From the NCBI RefSeq assembly GCF_900101495.1, contig NZ_FMUS01000013.1, positions 1 through 64,000 of the forward strand: DNA of 64,000 nucleotides, written 5' to 3'. Shown here one piece after another: positions 17,928 through 27,050 of this stretch (positions are counted from its first letter, which is position 1; every line of letters begins with the position of its first letter). The position numbers and the translations under genes are program-made. Below the pieces are notes generated by a model, which worked only from the letters and a program-made list of their open reading frames with translations, made no database searches and was not told the DNA's origin. The stretch is from Alkaliphilus peptidifermentans DSM 18978 (GTDB taxonomy: Bacteria; Bacillota; Clostridia; Peptostreptococcales; Natronincolaceae).

Positions 17928-18827
17928 GTGAAAAGGATAAAAGCCACTACTGCTGTTTTTAAAATGTCACCAAATAATAAACCTGTAGAGTCAGTAAACT
18001 CAGGTGACGTTGTAGTTTTTGAAACATACGATTGTTTTAGTAACTCCATTAAAAAGGAAGAGCAGCTCTTTAGTACAGTTGGATGGGAGCTAATAAACCC
18101 TGCAACAGGACCATTATATATTAACGATGCCGAAGCTGGAGATATATTAAAGATTGATGTTTTAGATATAAGTGTCAAAGATCAGGGAGTAATGACCACA
18201 GCTCCTAAATTAGGCGTTTTAGGTGATCTTATACCCAATGAAAAAACTAAAATAATACCTATAGTCAATGGTGAAGCTGTATTTAATGAAAAAATAAAGG
18301 TGTCTATAAATCCTATGATTGGTGTAATTGGAACAGCACCTAAAGAAGATGAAATATCCACAGGCACCCCTGGAGGTCATGGGGGAAATATGGATTGTAA
18401 AAGGATAGTAAAGGGTGCCACTTTATATTTACCTGTTAATGTTGAGGGTGGACTGCTGGCTATGGGAGATCTTCATGCTTTAATGGGTGATGGAGAAATA
18501 GTAATATGTGGAGTTGAGATTTCTGGCGAGATTACTATTAAAGTTACGGTATTAAAAAATATAGAACTACCTTTACCTATGCTGGTGGAAGGTGATGAAA
18601 TAATGACAATAGCTTCAGAAGTAAGCCTAGATGATGCGGCTATTATGGCAACAAAACAGATGCATAGCTTTTTAACAAAGGAGCTAAAGATGGATATACA
18701 TGAGGCTGGAATGTTACTTTCAATGGTGGGAAATCTTAAAATATGTCAGGTAGTTGACCCACTAAAAACTGCTCGAATGGAGCTTCCCCTATGGATACTA
18801 GATATATACAATTACATACTAAAATAA
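17928..18827 (+). CDS. Acetamidase/formamidase family protein
   Basis: 299 residues. The metal-site segments GPLYINDAEAGDIL, TPGGHGGNMDCK and GDLHALMGDGE are those of the FmdA/AmdA family, which hydrolyses formamide or acetamide to the acid and ammonia using zinc. The start is GTG with AAAGGAGAG upstream. It is monocistronic; no amide transporter is adjacent. The substrate cannot be fixed from sequence. Confidence 0.9.
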   Translation: MKRIKATTAVFKMSPNNKPVESVNSGDVVVFETYDCFSNSIKKEEQLFSTVGWELINPATGPLYINDAEAGDILKIDVLDISVKDQGVMTTAPKLGVLGDLIPNEKTKIIPIVNGEAVFNEKIKVSINPMIGVIGTAPKEDEISTGTPGGHGGNMDCKRIVKGATLYLPVNVEGGLLAMGDLHALMGDGEIVICGVEISGEITIKVTVLKNIELPLPMLVEGDEIMTIASEVSLDDAAIMATKQMHSFLTKELKMDIHEAGMLLSMVGNLKICQVVDPLKTARMELPLWILDIYNYILK

Positions 18828-18960
18828 ATTAACTTTAATAATAAACTTAAAGTTATACTTTAACTTCAAGGTTTAACCAACTTAAAATACACATTTATCA
18901 TTAAAGTTAATGTTTAACCTTAACTATAACTTTAATGGTACCCTTTACTATTCTTAGAAT
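18828..18960. repeat. Repeated TTAAAGTT-like words in both orientations
   Basis: Several copies of AACTTTAA/TTAAAGTT and AACCTTAA/GGTTTAACC occur in about 130 bases between the amidase gene and the zinc-ribbon gene. They can fold into alternative AT-rich hairpins. The last copies are just upstream of the next gene, so operator repeats are possible. Confidence 0.45.
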
Positions 18961-18988
18961 AGAAATATAGTAAAGGAGGGAAATTACC

Positions 18989-19354
18989 ATGGGGTTAATG
19001 GATAAATTATCAAACTCAATGTCACAAACCGCTAAATCATTTACAAAGCTATCTGCAAATATGGTTGAGATAAGTAAATTGAATTTAAGTATTAAGAAAA
19101 GAGAAGAGGAAATACAACAAAAGCTTGAAGAAATAGGACAGTATGTATATAGTAGATTTAAAAAGATGAGCATGGTAAGTCGCGCCGAAGTTCAAGATTT
19201 AATATTAGAAATTAAAGTACTGGAGGAAGACATAAATACATTAGAAAAGCTTATATTAAACTTAAAAAGATTAAATTATTGTGAGGGATGCCAATTAGAG
19301 CTTGATGAGGATGCTAGATATTGCCCTATATGCGGCAAGTTACTAAGACATTAA
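18989..19354 (+). CDS. Coiled-coil zinc-ribbon protein
   Basis: 121 residues: a helical, heptad-rich body (about 25-95, with KKREEEIQQKLEEIGQYV), then a C-terminal zinc ribbon CEGCQLELDEDARYCPICGK with two CxxC pairs. Proteins of this shape are common in clostridia but have no known function. GGAGGG precedes the ATG. It is not obviously in an operon with its neighbours. Confidence 0.7.
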   Translation: MGLMDKLSNSMSQTAKSFTKLSANMVEISKLNLSIKKREEEIQQKLEEIGQYVYSRFKKMSMVSRAEVQDLILEIKVLEEDINTLEKLILNLKRLNYCEGCQLELDEDARYCPICGKLLRH

Positions 19355-19458
19355 GGTAATTGTGATGTACTTCACGAATTTTTGTGCTAATTATCACATA
19401 CTTAGTATCCTCCCTATTGTATTATAATCATAAAGATAAATAGAAGGAGAGGATATAA

Positions 19459-20262
19459 ATGGCTATTCGTAAGATAATAGAAATAGATGAAGCAAAATGT
19501 AATGGATGCGGTTTATGTGTTCCCAACTGTGCAGAGGGAGCTATTCAAATTATTGAGGGTAAGGCAAAGCTTGTAAGTGACATCTATTGTGATGGACTTG
19601 GTGCATGCCTAGGTCACTGTCCAGAGGATGCATTGAAAATAATTGAAAGAGACGCTGACGAATTCGATGAAATTGCTGTAGAAGAGCTTTTAAAAAGTCA
19701 GGGAAAAAGCTTTACACCACAAAGCAATCAGCATACTCAGCAGGGACATGGACATGGGCATCATGGACATGGAAATCATGGACATGGACATCACGGTGGT
19801 GGATGCTGTCCAGGCAGTAAAATGATGGAATTTAAACAAGAAGAAAATGAAAATACAGCAGATGCTATTAGTAGTAATGATATAGAAATAAAAATAAAAC
19901 CACAATTAAATCAATGGCCAGTTCAATTAAAACTAGTACCAGTAAATGCACCGTACTTTCAAAATGCTGATCTTCTTATAACAGCTGACTGTGTACCATT
20001 TGCTTACCCTAATTATCATTTAGATTTACTAAAGGGAAAAGCAGTTGTTATTGGTTGCCCTAAGCTAGATGATCTTCAATTCTACATTGAAAAGCTAACA
20101 CAAATTATTGAAGAGAACTCATTAAAATCAGTTACAGTAGCATATATGGAGGTTCCATGTTGTCAAGGAATCGTAATGGCTGCAGAAGCTGCTTTACAAA
20201 GAGCTAACAAGCAAATTCCTTTAAACAAGGTTAAAATTGGAATTCAAGGTCAAAAAAAATAA
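19459..20262 (+). CDS. Ferredoxin-domain protein with a His/Gly-rich linker
   Basis: 267 residues. The N-terminal di-cluster ferredoxin has a full first site (CNGCGLCVPNC, C14-C24) and a second site with only three Cys (CDGLGACLGHC), so one cluster may be [3Fe-4S] or lost. A His/Gly stretch follows (about residues 92-116, many HGHG and HGHH units) and then CCPG. The C-terminal domain carries TADCVPFAYPNYH and MEVPCCQG, suggesting another metal site. A soluble redox or metal-handling protein is likely; the exact role is unknown. Confidence 0.75.
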   Translation: MAIRKIIEIDEAKCNGCGLCVPNCAEGAIQIIEGKAKLVSDIYCDGLGACLGHCPEDALKIIERDADEFDEIAVEELLKSQGKSFTPQSNQHTQQGHGHGHHGHGNHGHGHHGGGCCPGSKMMEFKQEENENTADAISSNDIEIKIKPQLNQWPVQLKLVPVNAPYFQNADLLITADCVPFAYPNYHLDLLKGKAVVIGCPKLDDLQFYIEKLTQIIEENSLKSVTVAYMEVPCCQGIVMAAEAALQRANKQIPLNKVKIGIQGQKK

Positions 20263-20278
20263 AATATATGTAATATAT

Positions 20279-20305
20279 AAAGCCTACACTTTATTGTGTA
20301 GGCTT
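20279..20305. terminator. Terminator hairpin, left copy of a 27-base duplication
   Basis: AGCCTACAC pairs with GTGTAGGCT around TTTATT, followed by T. The same 27 bases, with one change in the loop, recur at 20458-20484 on the other side of a small mobile element. Confidence 0.9.
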
Positions 20306-20457
20306 TTGCACTGAAGACAAAGTCATCAAAATGCAGACTGATCAAAAAGCCACAGACTCGAGGCGCAAGAAAACCTAGCGACTGCAGCGTATACGTAATA
20401 CGTAAGGGTGCTGGGTTTTAGAAGCAACGAAGAAGATGGGGGTTTTTCATCAGTCTG
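20306..20457. mobile_element. MITE-like palindromic element, short form (152 bp)
   Basis: Non-coding element lying between two copies of a terminator hairpin. Its core (about 20337-20457) matches the core of the 31.2 kb element in reverse orientation, including a segment with TACGTAATACGTA and AAAACCTAGC/GCTGGGTTTT arms. The ends carry CACTGAAGACAAAGT on the left and TTCATCAGTCTG on the right. It has no ORF. Confidence 0.82.
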
Positions 20458-20484
20458 AAAGCCTACACTTTACTGTGTAGGCTT
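20458..20484. terminator. Terminator hairpin, right copy of the duplication
   Basis: 26 of 27 bases match the left copy. It ends three bases from the stop of the minus-strand membrane gene, which suggests that the unbroken site was a shared terminator between the ferredoxin gene and that gene. Confidence 0.88.
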
Positions 20485-20487
20485 ATG

Positions 20488-21078
20488 CTATCTTTTAGGC
20501 GAAATAGTTGGAATACTTAAGGCATCCACCTTAATTCCTTTTTTTAAAATGATATCAAGATTCTCTCGTTCATAATTGCATTTTGTAAAGGCTATTTTAC
20601 ATTGCACCTTATACTTACACGTATTACAGGCTAACTTACTCACCTTAGTTCGATGCTTTTCAGAAAGCCTAATGAGCTGAATAGTTTCCTTGTTGTTTTG
20701 AAGACTTTCCTTAAGAAATGGCTTCACAGCATTTATATAGCTCTTTTTTATCAACCTTATAGCTTTGTTTCGATCATTTGGACATATAAGCTCTAGCTGT
20801 GCAACATCTTGTTTAATTATACCAATTATAGTATTAGTATTGATTTCAGCAGAAATCTTACCCTTTGGAATGTCAAGATAATCTACCTTAGGTGTAATTA
20901 CACCTTTAATTTTTATATGATATATATTATCCATATCATATTCTTCATCATATTTGATTATAAAGTACTTATTAAATAATCTAGTAGATAAAGATAGATA
21001 AAAAATATAGAAACAGTAAAAGATAGCTATAAAAAAAATAACTGTACCTAGTATTAATAATAGCAATTCCGAATTCAT
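20488..21078 (-). CDS. Membrane-anchored protein with a C-terminal Cys-rich segment, unrecognised
   Basis: 196 residues from ATG 21078, chosen for GGGAGGG upstream; a longer in-frame start exists at 21108. One N-terminal membrane helix (about 4-26), then a soluble part, with cysteines near the C-terminus in ACNTCKYKVQC and FTKCNYE that may bind metal. I do not recognise the family. It converges on the ferredoxin gene across the mobile element. Confidence 0.6.
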   Translation of the reverse strand: MNSELLLLILGTVIFFIAIFYCFYIFYLSLSTRLFNKYFIIKYDEEYDMDNIYHIKIKGVITPKVDYLDIPKGKISAEINTNTIIGIIKQDVAQLELICPNDRNKAIRLIKKSYINAVKPFLKESLQNNKETIQLIRLSEKHRTKVSKLACNTCKYKVQCKIAFTKCNYERENLDIILKKGIKVDALSIPTISPKR

Positions 21079-21304
21079 AGATAAACCCTCCCGCTTATAT
21101 TTTATCATATAACCTAAGTATAAATTTACTGGTGAAATTTAGTTGGGTAAAATTGCATACTAATCATAAAATAATAATATCAAAAACAAATATCTTACCT
21201 TGCAATTGCATATCAATTATGGTAATTTTAGTATAATTGTGAATATCATTTAAAAAGGATAATGAGTTTTATAATATATACAGTTTAATGAGGAGGTATA
21301 GAGA

Positions 21305-22654
21305 ATGAAGAAGATTAGATTTGATTATTCTAAAGCTATAGATTTCATAGGGGAGCATGAGCTGGAAAATATGAAGCCTATGATGGAAATAGCCCATGAG
21401 TTGCTACATGGAAAAAAAGGCGCAGGCAGTGAATACACAGGCTGGGTTGAGCTTCCCAAAATGATTAGCACGGAAGAATTAAAGGATATAAAAGCTACAG
21501 CAGAGGAAATAAAGAAGAAGTGTGATGCTTTTATAGTAGTTGGAATTGGAGGCTCTTATTTGGGTTCTAAATCTGCAATAGAAATGTTAAACCATCATTT
21601 TTATAATTTTCTACCTAAAGAAAAACGCAAAGCTCCACAGATTTATTTCGCTGGACACCATATTAGTTCCACCTACTTAACGCATTTAATGGAGATTATT
21701 AAAGAAAAGGATATTTGCATTAATGTAATATCTAAGTCTGGCACCACAACAGAACCTGCTCTAGCATTTCGTGTTCTTAAAAATCTGTTGGAGAAAAAAT
21801 ATGGTAAGGAAGAGGCAAGAAGGAGGATTATTGCTACTACAGATAAGAAAAAGGGTGCTTTAAAAACACTGGCAGATGAAGAAGGTTATAAAACCTTTGA
21901 AATTCCAGATGACATTGGTGGAAGATTTTCAGTTCTTACCCCTGTGGGGTTACTGCCAATTTCAGTAGCTGGTATTGAAATTAGTGAAATTATTAGAGGT
22001 GCAAAGGATTCAATGATGGATAGCAATGAAGCTGACCTTCAAAATAATTACTGCTATCAATATGCAGTAATTAGAAATATTCTGTTTAATAAAGGAAAGA
22101 ATATTGAAATGCTGGTTAATTATGAACCATCCCTACAATTCTTTGGGGAATGGTGGAAGCAATTATTCGGAGAAAGCGAAGGGAAGGATTTAAAGGGAAT
22201 TTTTCCAGCAACAGTTAATTTTTCTACTGATTTACACTCAATGGGTCAATATATTCAACAGGGAATGAGAAGTATATTTGAAACAGTTTTACGTGTAGAA
22301 AAACCAATTAAAGATATAGTCATCGATGAAGAAGAGCAAGATTTAGACGGTTTAAATTATTTAGCAGGAAAAACAATGGACTTTGTTAATCAAAAGGCAT
22401 TTGAAGGAACTATTTTAGCTCATCTAGATGGAGGGGTGCCAAATTTAATAATTGATATTCCAGAGTTATCCCCCTACTATTATGGTTACCTGGTTTACTA
22501 TTTTGAAAAAGCATGTGGAATTAGCGCTTACCTTCTCGGTGTTAATCCCTTTGATCAACCAGGAGTTGAGGACTACAAGAGAAATATGTTTGCACTTTTA
22601 GGTAAACAAGGGTATGAAGAAGAAAGAGAAGCACTTCTGAATAGATTAAAGTAA
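21305..22654 (+). CDS. pgi: Glucose-6-phosphate isomerase
   Basis: 449 residues, the short bacterial PGI form. Typical blocks are [31 protein letters not shown], the active-site stretch [14 protein letters not shown] and [19 protein letters not shown] at the C-terminus. It interconverts glucose 6-phosphate and fructose 6-phosphate in the cytoplasm. GAGGAGG precedes the ATG and a terminator follows. Confidence 0.97.
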   Translation: MKKIRFDYSKAIDFIGEHELENMKPMMEIAHELLHGKKGAGSEYTGWVELPKMISTEELKDIKATAEEIKKKCDAFIVVGIGGSYLGSKSAIEMLNHHFYNFLPKEKRKAPQIYFAGHHISSTYLTHLMEIIKEKDICINVISKSGTTTEPALAFRVLKNLLEKKYGKEEARRRIIATTDKKKGALKTLADEEGYKTFEIPDDIGGRFSVLTPVGLLPISVAGIEISEIIRGAKDSMMDSNEADLQNNYCYQYAVIRNILFNKGKNIEMLVNYEPSLQFFGEWWKQLFGESEGKDLKGIFPATVNFSTDLHSMGQYIQQGMRSIFETVLRVEKPIKDIVIDEEEQDLDGLNYLAGKTMDFVNQKAFEGTILAHLDGGVPNLIIDIPELSPYYYGYLVYYFEKACGISAYLLGVNPFDQPGVEDYKRNMFALLGKQGYEEEREALLNRLK

Positions 22655-22675
22655 AATAAGTTGTTAATAATATTA

Positions 22676-22712
22676 GAGGCAATGGACTATAAATGTAGCC
22701 CATTGTCTTTAA
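22676..22712 (+). terminator. Terminator after pgi
   Basis: GCAATGG(A)CTA pairs with TAG(C)CCATTGT around a short loop, followed by a T-rich stretch. Confidence 0.75.
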
Positions 22713-22766
22713 TATTTAGTTTTGTTAATATAATAATATTAATCTTAATAGATAGGTGGAGTTATT

Positions 22767-23588
22767 ATGAAAGGAAATGCCAGCTTACCCATAGGGGTTT
22801 TTGATTCTGGAGTTGGAGGCATAAGTGTTTTAGCACAGCTAATAACACTTATGCCAAATGAAGGATATATATATTATGGTGATTCTCTAAACGCACCCTA
22901 TGGAATAAAGGAGACAAGGGAAGTAATGGAACAATCCCTAAAGGTTGCAGACATATTAGTAAAAAAAGGAATTAAGTTATTGGTTGTTGCCTGTAATACA
23001 GCCACCAGTGCTGCAATCATTCGTCTGAGAGAAGATCTAGACATACCAGTTATTGGAATGGAACCAGCATTGAAACCTGCTGTAAAATTAAATCAAGGAA
23101 AAAAAATATTAGTTATGGCCACACCTGTAACATTAAAGGAGAAAAAATTTAGCGATTTAATACAACTATTTAAGGATACTACTGGAATAATTAAGCTTCC
23201 TTGTCCTGGCTTAGTTGAAATAATTGAAAAGAATGGATCTACTTCAAGAGAGCTAGAGTATTATTTATTAGAACTATTTAAAAATATTGACTTTAAGCAA
23301 ATTAGCACTATTGTACTTGGTTGTACCCACTATGTTTTTATAAAGGATACAATTCAACATATAGTTGGTAAAGATATAAGCCTTATTGACGGTAATTATG
23401 GTACGGCCCTTCATATTAAAAGCATAATAGAACCTAAAGTAAAAAGTCTATCAAAAGAAATAGACCAAACAACTGATGTTCATTTATTAAACTCAAATCC
23501 AACAAAGGATATGCTTATTTTAAGTAAAAGACTTTTATCAGAGGAACTACAAAAACTCCAACATAAGGGCTCTATTAATTATATATAG
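22767..23588 (+). CDS. murI: Glutamate racemase
   Basis: 273 residues. FDSGVGGISVL near the N-terminus, the two catalytic cysteines in VVACNTATSAA (C76) and LGCTHYVF (C186), and GDSLNAPYG show MurI. It makes D-glutamate for peptidoglycan. It starts about 110 bases after pgi behind its own hairpin, so it is probably transcribed separately. An EamA transporter follows 31 bases after the stop. Confidence 0.95.
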   Translation: MKGNASLPIGVFDSGVGGISVLAQLITLMPNEGYIYYGDSLNAPYGIKETREVMEQSLKVADILVKKGIKLLVVACNTATSAAIIRLREDLDIPVIGMEPALKPAVKLNQGKKILVMATPVTLKEKKFSDLIQLFKDTTGIIKLPCPGLVEIIEKNGSTSRELEYYLLELFKNIDFKQISTIVLGCTHYVFIKDTIQHIVGKDISLIDGNYGTALHIKSIIEPKVKSLSKEIDQTTDVHLLNSNPTKDMLILSKRLLSEELQKLQHKGSINYI

Positions 23589-23619
23589 CTAAAATAATAA
23601 TAAGGAAGTAGGGCGTTAA

Positions 23620-24555
23620 GTGGAAAAGGTTAATAATAAAAAAATCATTTTATTAATGTTGCTTTCATCAATTTTTTGGGCTGGTGCCTTCATAGGTGGC
23701 AAATTAGCAGTGGAAGAATTTCCACCTTTTTCATTAACCTTTTTAAGGTTTTTATTTGCATCAATTATTATATTTTTTGTTATGGTGAAATATGAAAAAA
23801 AAGATTGGCATTTAAAAAGAGAAGACTATCCTGTTATGATATTTTTAGGATTGGTTGGCATGGTCGGTTACCATATTTTATTTTTTATTGCACTAAAGCA
23901 CACTACAGCAATAAATGCTTCCATGATAGCGGCTATTAACCCTTTATTGACTACAATTCTAGCGGCGATTTTTTTAGGTGAGGGACTAGGGTTTGCACGA
24001 ATGGGAGCTATAATTATAGCTTTGATGGGTGTAATTATCACTATAACAAGAGGAGATTTTTCCATAATTAAAAATCTCAATTTTAATATAGGAGATATGT
24101 TAATGATAGTAGCAGTTAGCTGTTGGGCTGTTTATTCAATAGTCAGTCGAAGAGTTATGAGTAAATACTCACCGTTAATACTAACCTGCTACAGCTTTAT
24201 ACTATGTACAATCTTTACATTGCCATTTGCATTGCTGGAAAGACCCTCTCAATTTTTAAGTCAAACTACAATATTAGGATGGAGCAGTGTTCTTTATATG
24301 GCCATTTTCCCCTCAACTATTGGATATTTAGTACAACAAACATCTATTAAGGAGATAGGCCCTAGTAGAACAGCAATTTTTATTAACCTTGTTCCTGTAT
24401 TTTCAATGGTTTTATCTGTAATCATTTTAAAGGAAAGAATTACATTTCTCACTCTTATAGGTGGAATAATGATTTTATCAGGAGTTTACCTAACTACAAA
24501 GCTTAAAAACCCAAATTATATATATTCAGAGGTTAAGGTGTCAGAAAAAAGCTAG
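23620..24555 (+). CDS. EamA/DMT family transporter
   Basis: 311 residues with ten membrane helices in two EamA halves (about 8-145 and 155-295). Typical segments are LRFLFASIIIFF and FINLVPVFSMVLSVIILKE. The family exports small metabolites or amino acids; the substrate is unknown. The start is GTG with GGAAG upstream, close behind murI. Confidence 0.87.
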   Translation: MEKVNNKKIILLMLLSSIFWAGAFIGGKLAVEEFPPFSLTFLRFLFASIIIFFVMVKYEKKDWHLKREDYPVMIFLGLVGMVGYHILFFIALKHTTAINASMIAAINPLLTTILAAIFLGEGLGFARMGAIIIALMGVIITITRGDFSIIKNLNFNIGDMLMIVAVSCWAVYSIVSRRVMSKYSPLILTCYSFILCTIFTLPFALLERPSQFLSQTTILGWSSVLYMAIFPSTIGYLVQQTSIKEIGPSRTAIFINLVPVFSMVLSVIILKERITFLTLIGGIMILSGVYLTTKLKNPNYIYSEVKVSEKS

Positions 24556-24623
24556 TGGGAAGCAATATGAGTAAAAAATACAGTAAGTATTTACTGAGAA
24601 AGATGCTGGTTTGAATCAGTTTT

Positions 24624-24652
24624 GGGGATGTTGCCATCTAGGCAACATCCCC
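24624..24652. terminator. Strong bidirectional terminator
   Basis: A perfect 12-bp stem GGGGATGTTGCC/GGCAACATCCCC with a five-base loop between two convergent genes. T runs flank it on the plus-strand left side (seen as A after reversal). Confidence 0.85.
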
Positions 24653-24657
24653 AAATT

Positions 24658-24897
24658 CTAGTCTGCAGCATTTGTTATTGTTACCACCATACTAACTTCT
24701 CCTGCTTCCTTTGCATCATCAAACAATGTCCTTAGACTATTCCAAACCTCATCATCATTTCCTTGAATGTGGGTATCCATAGATCCAACATTATAGGTTA
24801 TTCTGTGGTTTTCAAGTGTGTTTATGGAATGGTTAATAACATCACTTGCATTGGAGGTCTTTAAAGGATATAAAGCAACTTCAGCGTGAATCCTCAA
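24658..24897 (-). CDS. YkoF/MTH1187-type small protein (thiamine-binding-like)
   Basis: 79 residues. MRIHAEVALYPLKTSNASDV and the central VGSMDTHIQGNDDEVWNSL match the small ferredoxin-like fold of YkoF/DUF77 proteins, some of which bind thiamine or its pyrimidine precursor. No thiamine gene is nearby. GAGGAG precedes the ATG. The family is likely; the ligand is inference. Confidence 0.75.
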   Translation of the reverse strand: MRIHAEVALYPLKTSNASDVINHSINTLENHRITYNVGSMDTHIQGNDDEVWNSLRTLFDDAKEAGEVSMVVTITNAAD

Positions 24898-25018
24898 AAA
24901 TAATCACTCCTCTCATCTAGCATATTAATAGTATGGATTTATGACTATCTATTTATTCTTATACAAAGCTTAAGAATTTTGTTTGATTTATCAATAATCA
25001 TAGAAAAAAAGTACAAAA

Positions 25019-26326
25019 TTATGCTTTATTTACTGATATTTTATTATCCATACCAAGAGTGGCAATTGCTTTACTATAGATATGTGCATTCTTTATTAAT
25101 ATGTCAATATCAATGAATTCATCCTGTTGATGGGCCATTTTTTTGTGGCCAGGAAATAAAGGACCGAAGGCTACGAAATTTTTTAAAGCCCGGGCATATG
25201 TGGCGCCTCCAGTTGATATTGGCTGACTATCTAATCCTGTCTCTGAGTGGAAGACTTCTCTAAGAATCTTTACTAGAAAATGATCTTTTGGTATATATAA
25301 AGAAGGAAGAGTATCCATCTCATCAATTACTATTTCATATAAACTGCATTTGTTTTCTAGTAGTTGAATAACCTCTTTTTTAGATTTAGTAACAGGATAA
25401 CGGATGTCTAGAAATATTTCTTGAACCTTTTCAGAGATATTCACTTTAGAAATATTAACAGTTAGTCTTCCGGATTCAATATCCTCAAAAATACCATAGA
25501 TATTTGTACCATAACAGTCGTCCTTTAATTCATTATATATAAAATCAATAAGCTTATTATTAACACCTTCATCATATAACTTTATAGCTGCCATAACAAT
25601 TGCATTTTCTCCCTCCCAGCATTTTGCTGAATGAGCTGTACTACCAGTGAATTCAGTACTAGTATCATCTTTTATATATATACATTTATCAGGTACACTG
25701 TTAAAGGCGTTACCGCCTTTAAGGATAAAAGAAGCACCTCCCTTTATAGAGAGCTTCAGCTGAAGCAGACCCTTTTCAGCATTAATCAGGGGATAATCAG
25801 AATCAGCTACAAAGCCATAGCTGGGCACCTCCTCCACCTGAAGATATTTCTCAATACACTGCCAATTGGTCTCTTCATTAGTGCCTAAAAACAGACGTAT
25901 CCGCTTATTTAGGGGTAAACCAGCCTCTTGTATAGCCCTCATAGAGTAAAGTACCGCAATAAGTGGTCCCTTATCATCCAGGGCACCTCTTCCATATAAC
26001 TTATTGTCGTGAATCTCACCACCAAAGGGTGGGTATTTCCACCGGTCTGGATTCTCAGCAGGAACAACATCTAGGTGAGCAAGTATAGCAATCAATTCAT
26101 CTCCTTCTCCCATTTCTATATATCCATAATACCCTTCGTAGTAATGTGTTTTTAAATCAAAACTCTTTCCAAGGCTAATCACATATTGAAGAGCATCATC
26201 TACCCCTTTCCCAAAGGGTTTACCTTCGATTGGATTTCCATTTACACTATTTATCCTAATTAACTCCTGTGTTGATAAAATAATATCCTTACTATACTTA
26301 TTGACTATATCAGATAAAATTTCCAT
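25019..26326 (-). CDS. pepV: PepV-type M20 dipeptidase
   Basis: 435 residues. Zinc-site blocks are ILAHLDVVPAE, GRGALDDKGPLIAVLYSM and LGTNEETNWQCIEKY, followed by a lid domain and HKMAHQQDEFIDI near the C-terminus. PepV is a cytoplasmic metallopeptidase that cleaves dipeptides with broad specificity. GGAGAT lies before the ATG. It is transcribed alone. Confidence 0.92.
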   Translation of the reverse strand: MEILSDIVNKYSKDIILSTQELIRINSVNGNPIEGKPFGKGVDDALQYVISLGKSFDLKTHYYEGYYGYIEMGEGDELIAILAHLDVVPAENPDRWKYPPFGGEIHDNKLYGRGALDDKGPLIAVLYSMRAIQEAGLPLNKRIRLFLGTNEETNWQCIEKYLQVEEVPSYGFVADSDYPLINAEKGLLQLKLSIKGGASFILKGGNAFNSVPDKCIYIKDDTSTEFTGSTAHSAKCWEGENAIVMAAIKLYDEGVNNKLIDFIYNELKDDCYGTNIYGIFEDIESGRLTVNISKVNISEKVQEIFLDIRYPVTKSKKEVIQLLENKCSLYEIVIDEMDTLPSLYIPKDHFLVKILREVFHSETGLDSQPISTGGATYARALKNFVAFGPLFPGHKKMAHQQDEFIDIDILIKNAHIYSKAIATLGMDNKISVNKA

Positions 26327-26497
26327 TAGTTCAATCTCCTAACTTATTTTTTTAATATTGTTAGAATTAGCAAAAATTAATTATTTTATATAGAAGAGTA
26401 ATTAAATATATTGGTAATATATAACTAATATTGACATAGGAAGGCAAAAAGTGTAAAATTACACTACAAGTAAATATTTTTTTCTTTTGAAAGGGTG

Positions 26498-26962
26498 ATG
26501 AAAACCTTGGTTTTTAGCATTATAATTCCTGTTATAATTTTAGGTATATTGTTTATAGGTATCGGAGGGATGTTTATGATGTCAAAAAATATTAGCTTAA
26601 GAAGTGTATATCTTTACCTAGTTTGTTTTGTTACATTGATAATTTTTGTATTTGGCACAATTACAACTATTCAAAGGGTGGTAGATATAGCTGTCGATGG
26701 TGGATACTATTATATGACCTTAGAAGACTATGAGCAACGATTCATAGTAAGAGGTTCTGATGGTAATATAGAGCAAAGATTAACTGAAGAAGAATTAACA
26801 AGAAGATATGAAGATTACTTAAAACAAGAAAAAAACCGTGCTCAAAAAAATAATGTAAGACAATTGGCTTCTAGTTTCTCTGCAATGGTGGTGGGCGGTA
26901 GTTTTTGGTTGTACCACTGGAAAAAAATAAATAAAGACAATGAAGAAATAGTAAGATCCTAA
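26498..26962 (+). CDS. Membrane protein, unrecognised
   Basis: 154 residues: two N-terminal membrane helices (about 4-28 and 36-60), a charged extracellular or cytoplasmic middle part (RLTEEELTRRYEDYLKQE), and a third hydrophobic segment (about 127-142). AAAGG is placed best for ATG 26498; GTG 26495 is also in frame. A short hairpin with a T run overlaps its end (AGGATCctaattatAGGATC-like). Function unknown. Confidence 0.65.
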   Translation: MKTLVFSIIIPVIILGILFIGIGGMFMMSKNISLRSVYLYLVCFVTLIIFVFGTITTIQRVVDIAVDGGYYYMTLEDYEQRFIVRGSDGNIEQRLTEEELTRRYEDYLKQEKNRAQKNNVRQLASSFSAMVVGGSFWLYHWKKINKDNEEIVRS

Positions 26963-27050
26963 TTATAGGATCTTTTTTATTGTCATACATAATGCCCTAG
27001 ATAACAAGAATATATTAGATAATAAACTCCATAGAAAAAGGAGATAGTAT

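Noticed and set aside
24556-24657. tRNA-like TTTGAATCAG segment
   Set aside because: It lacks acceptor and anticodon stems; no tRNA cloverleaf forms around it.
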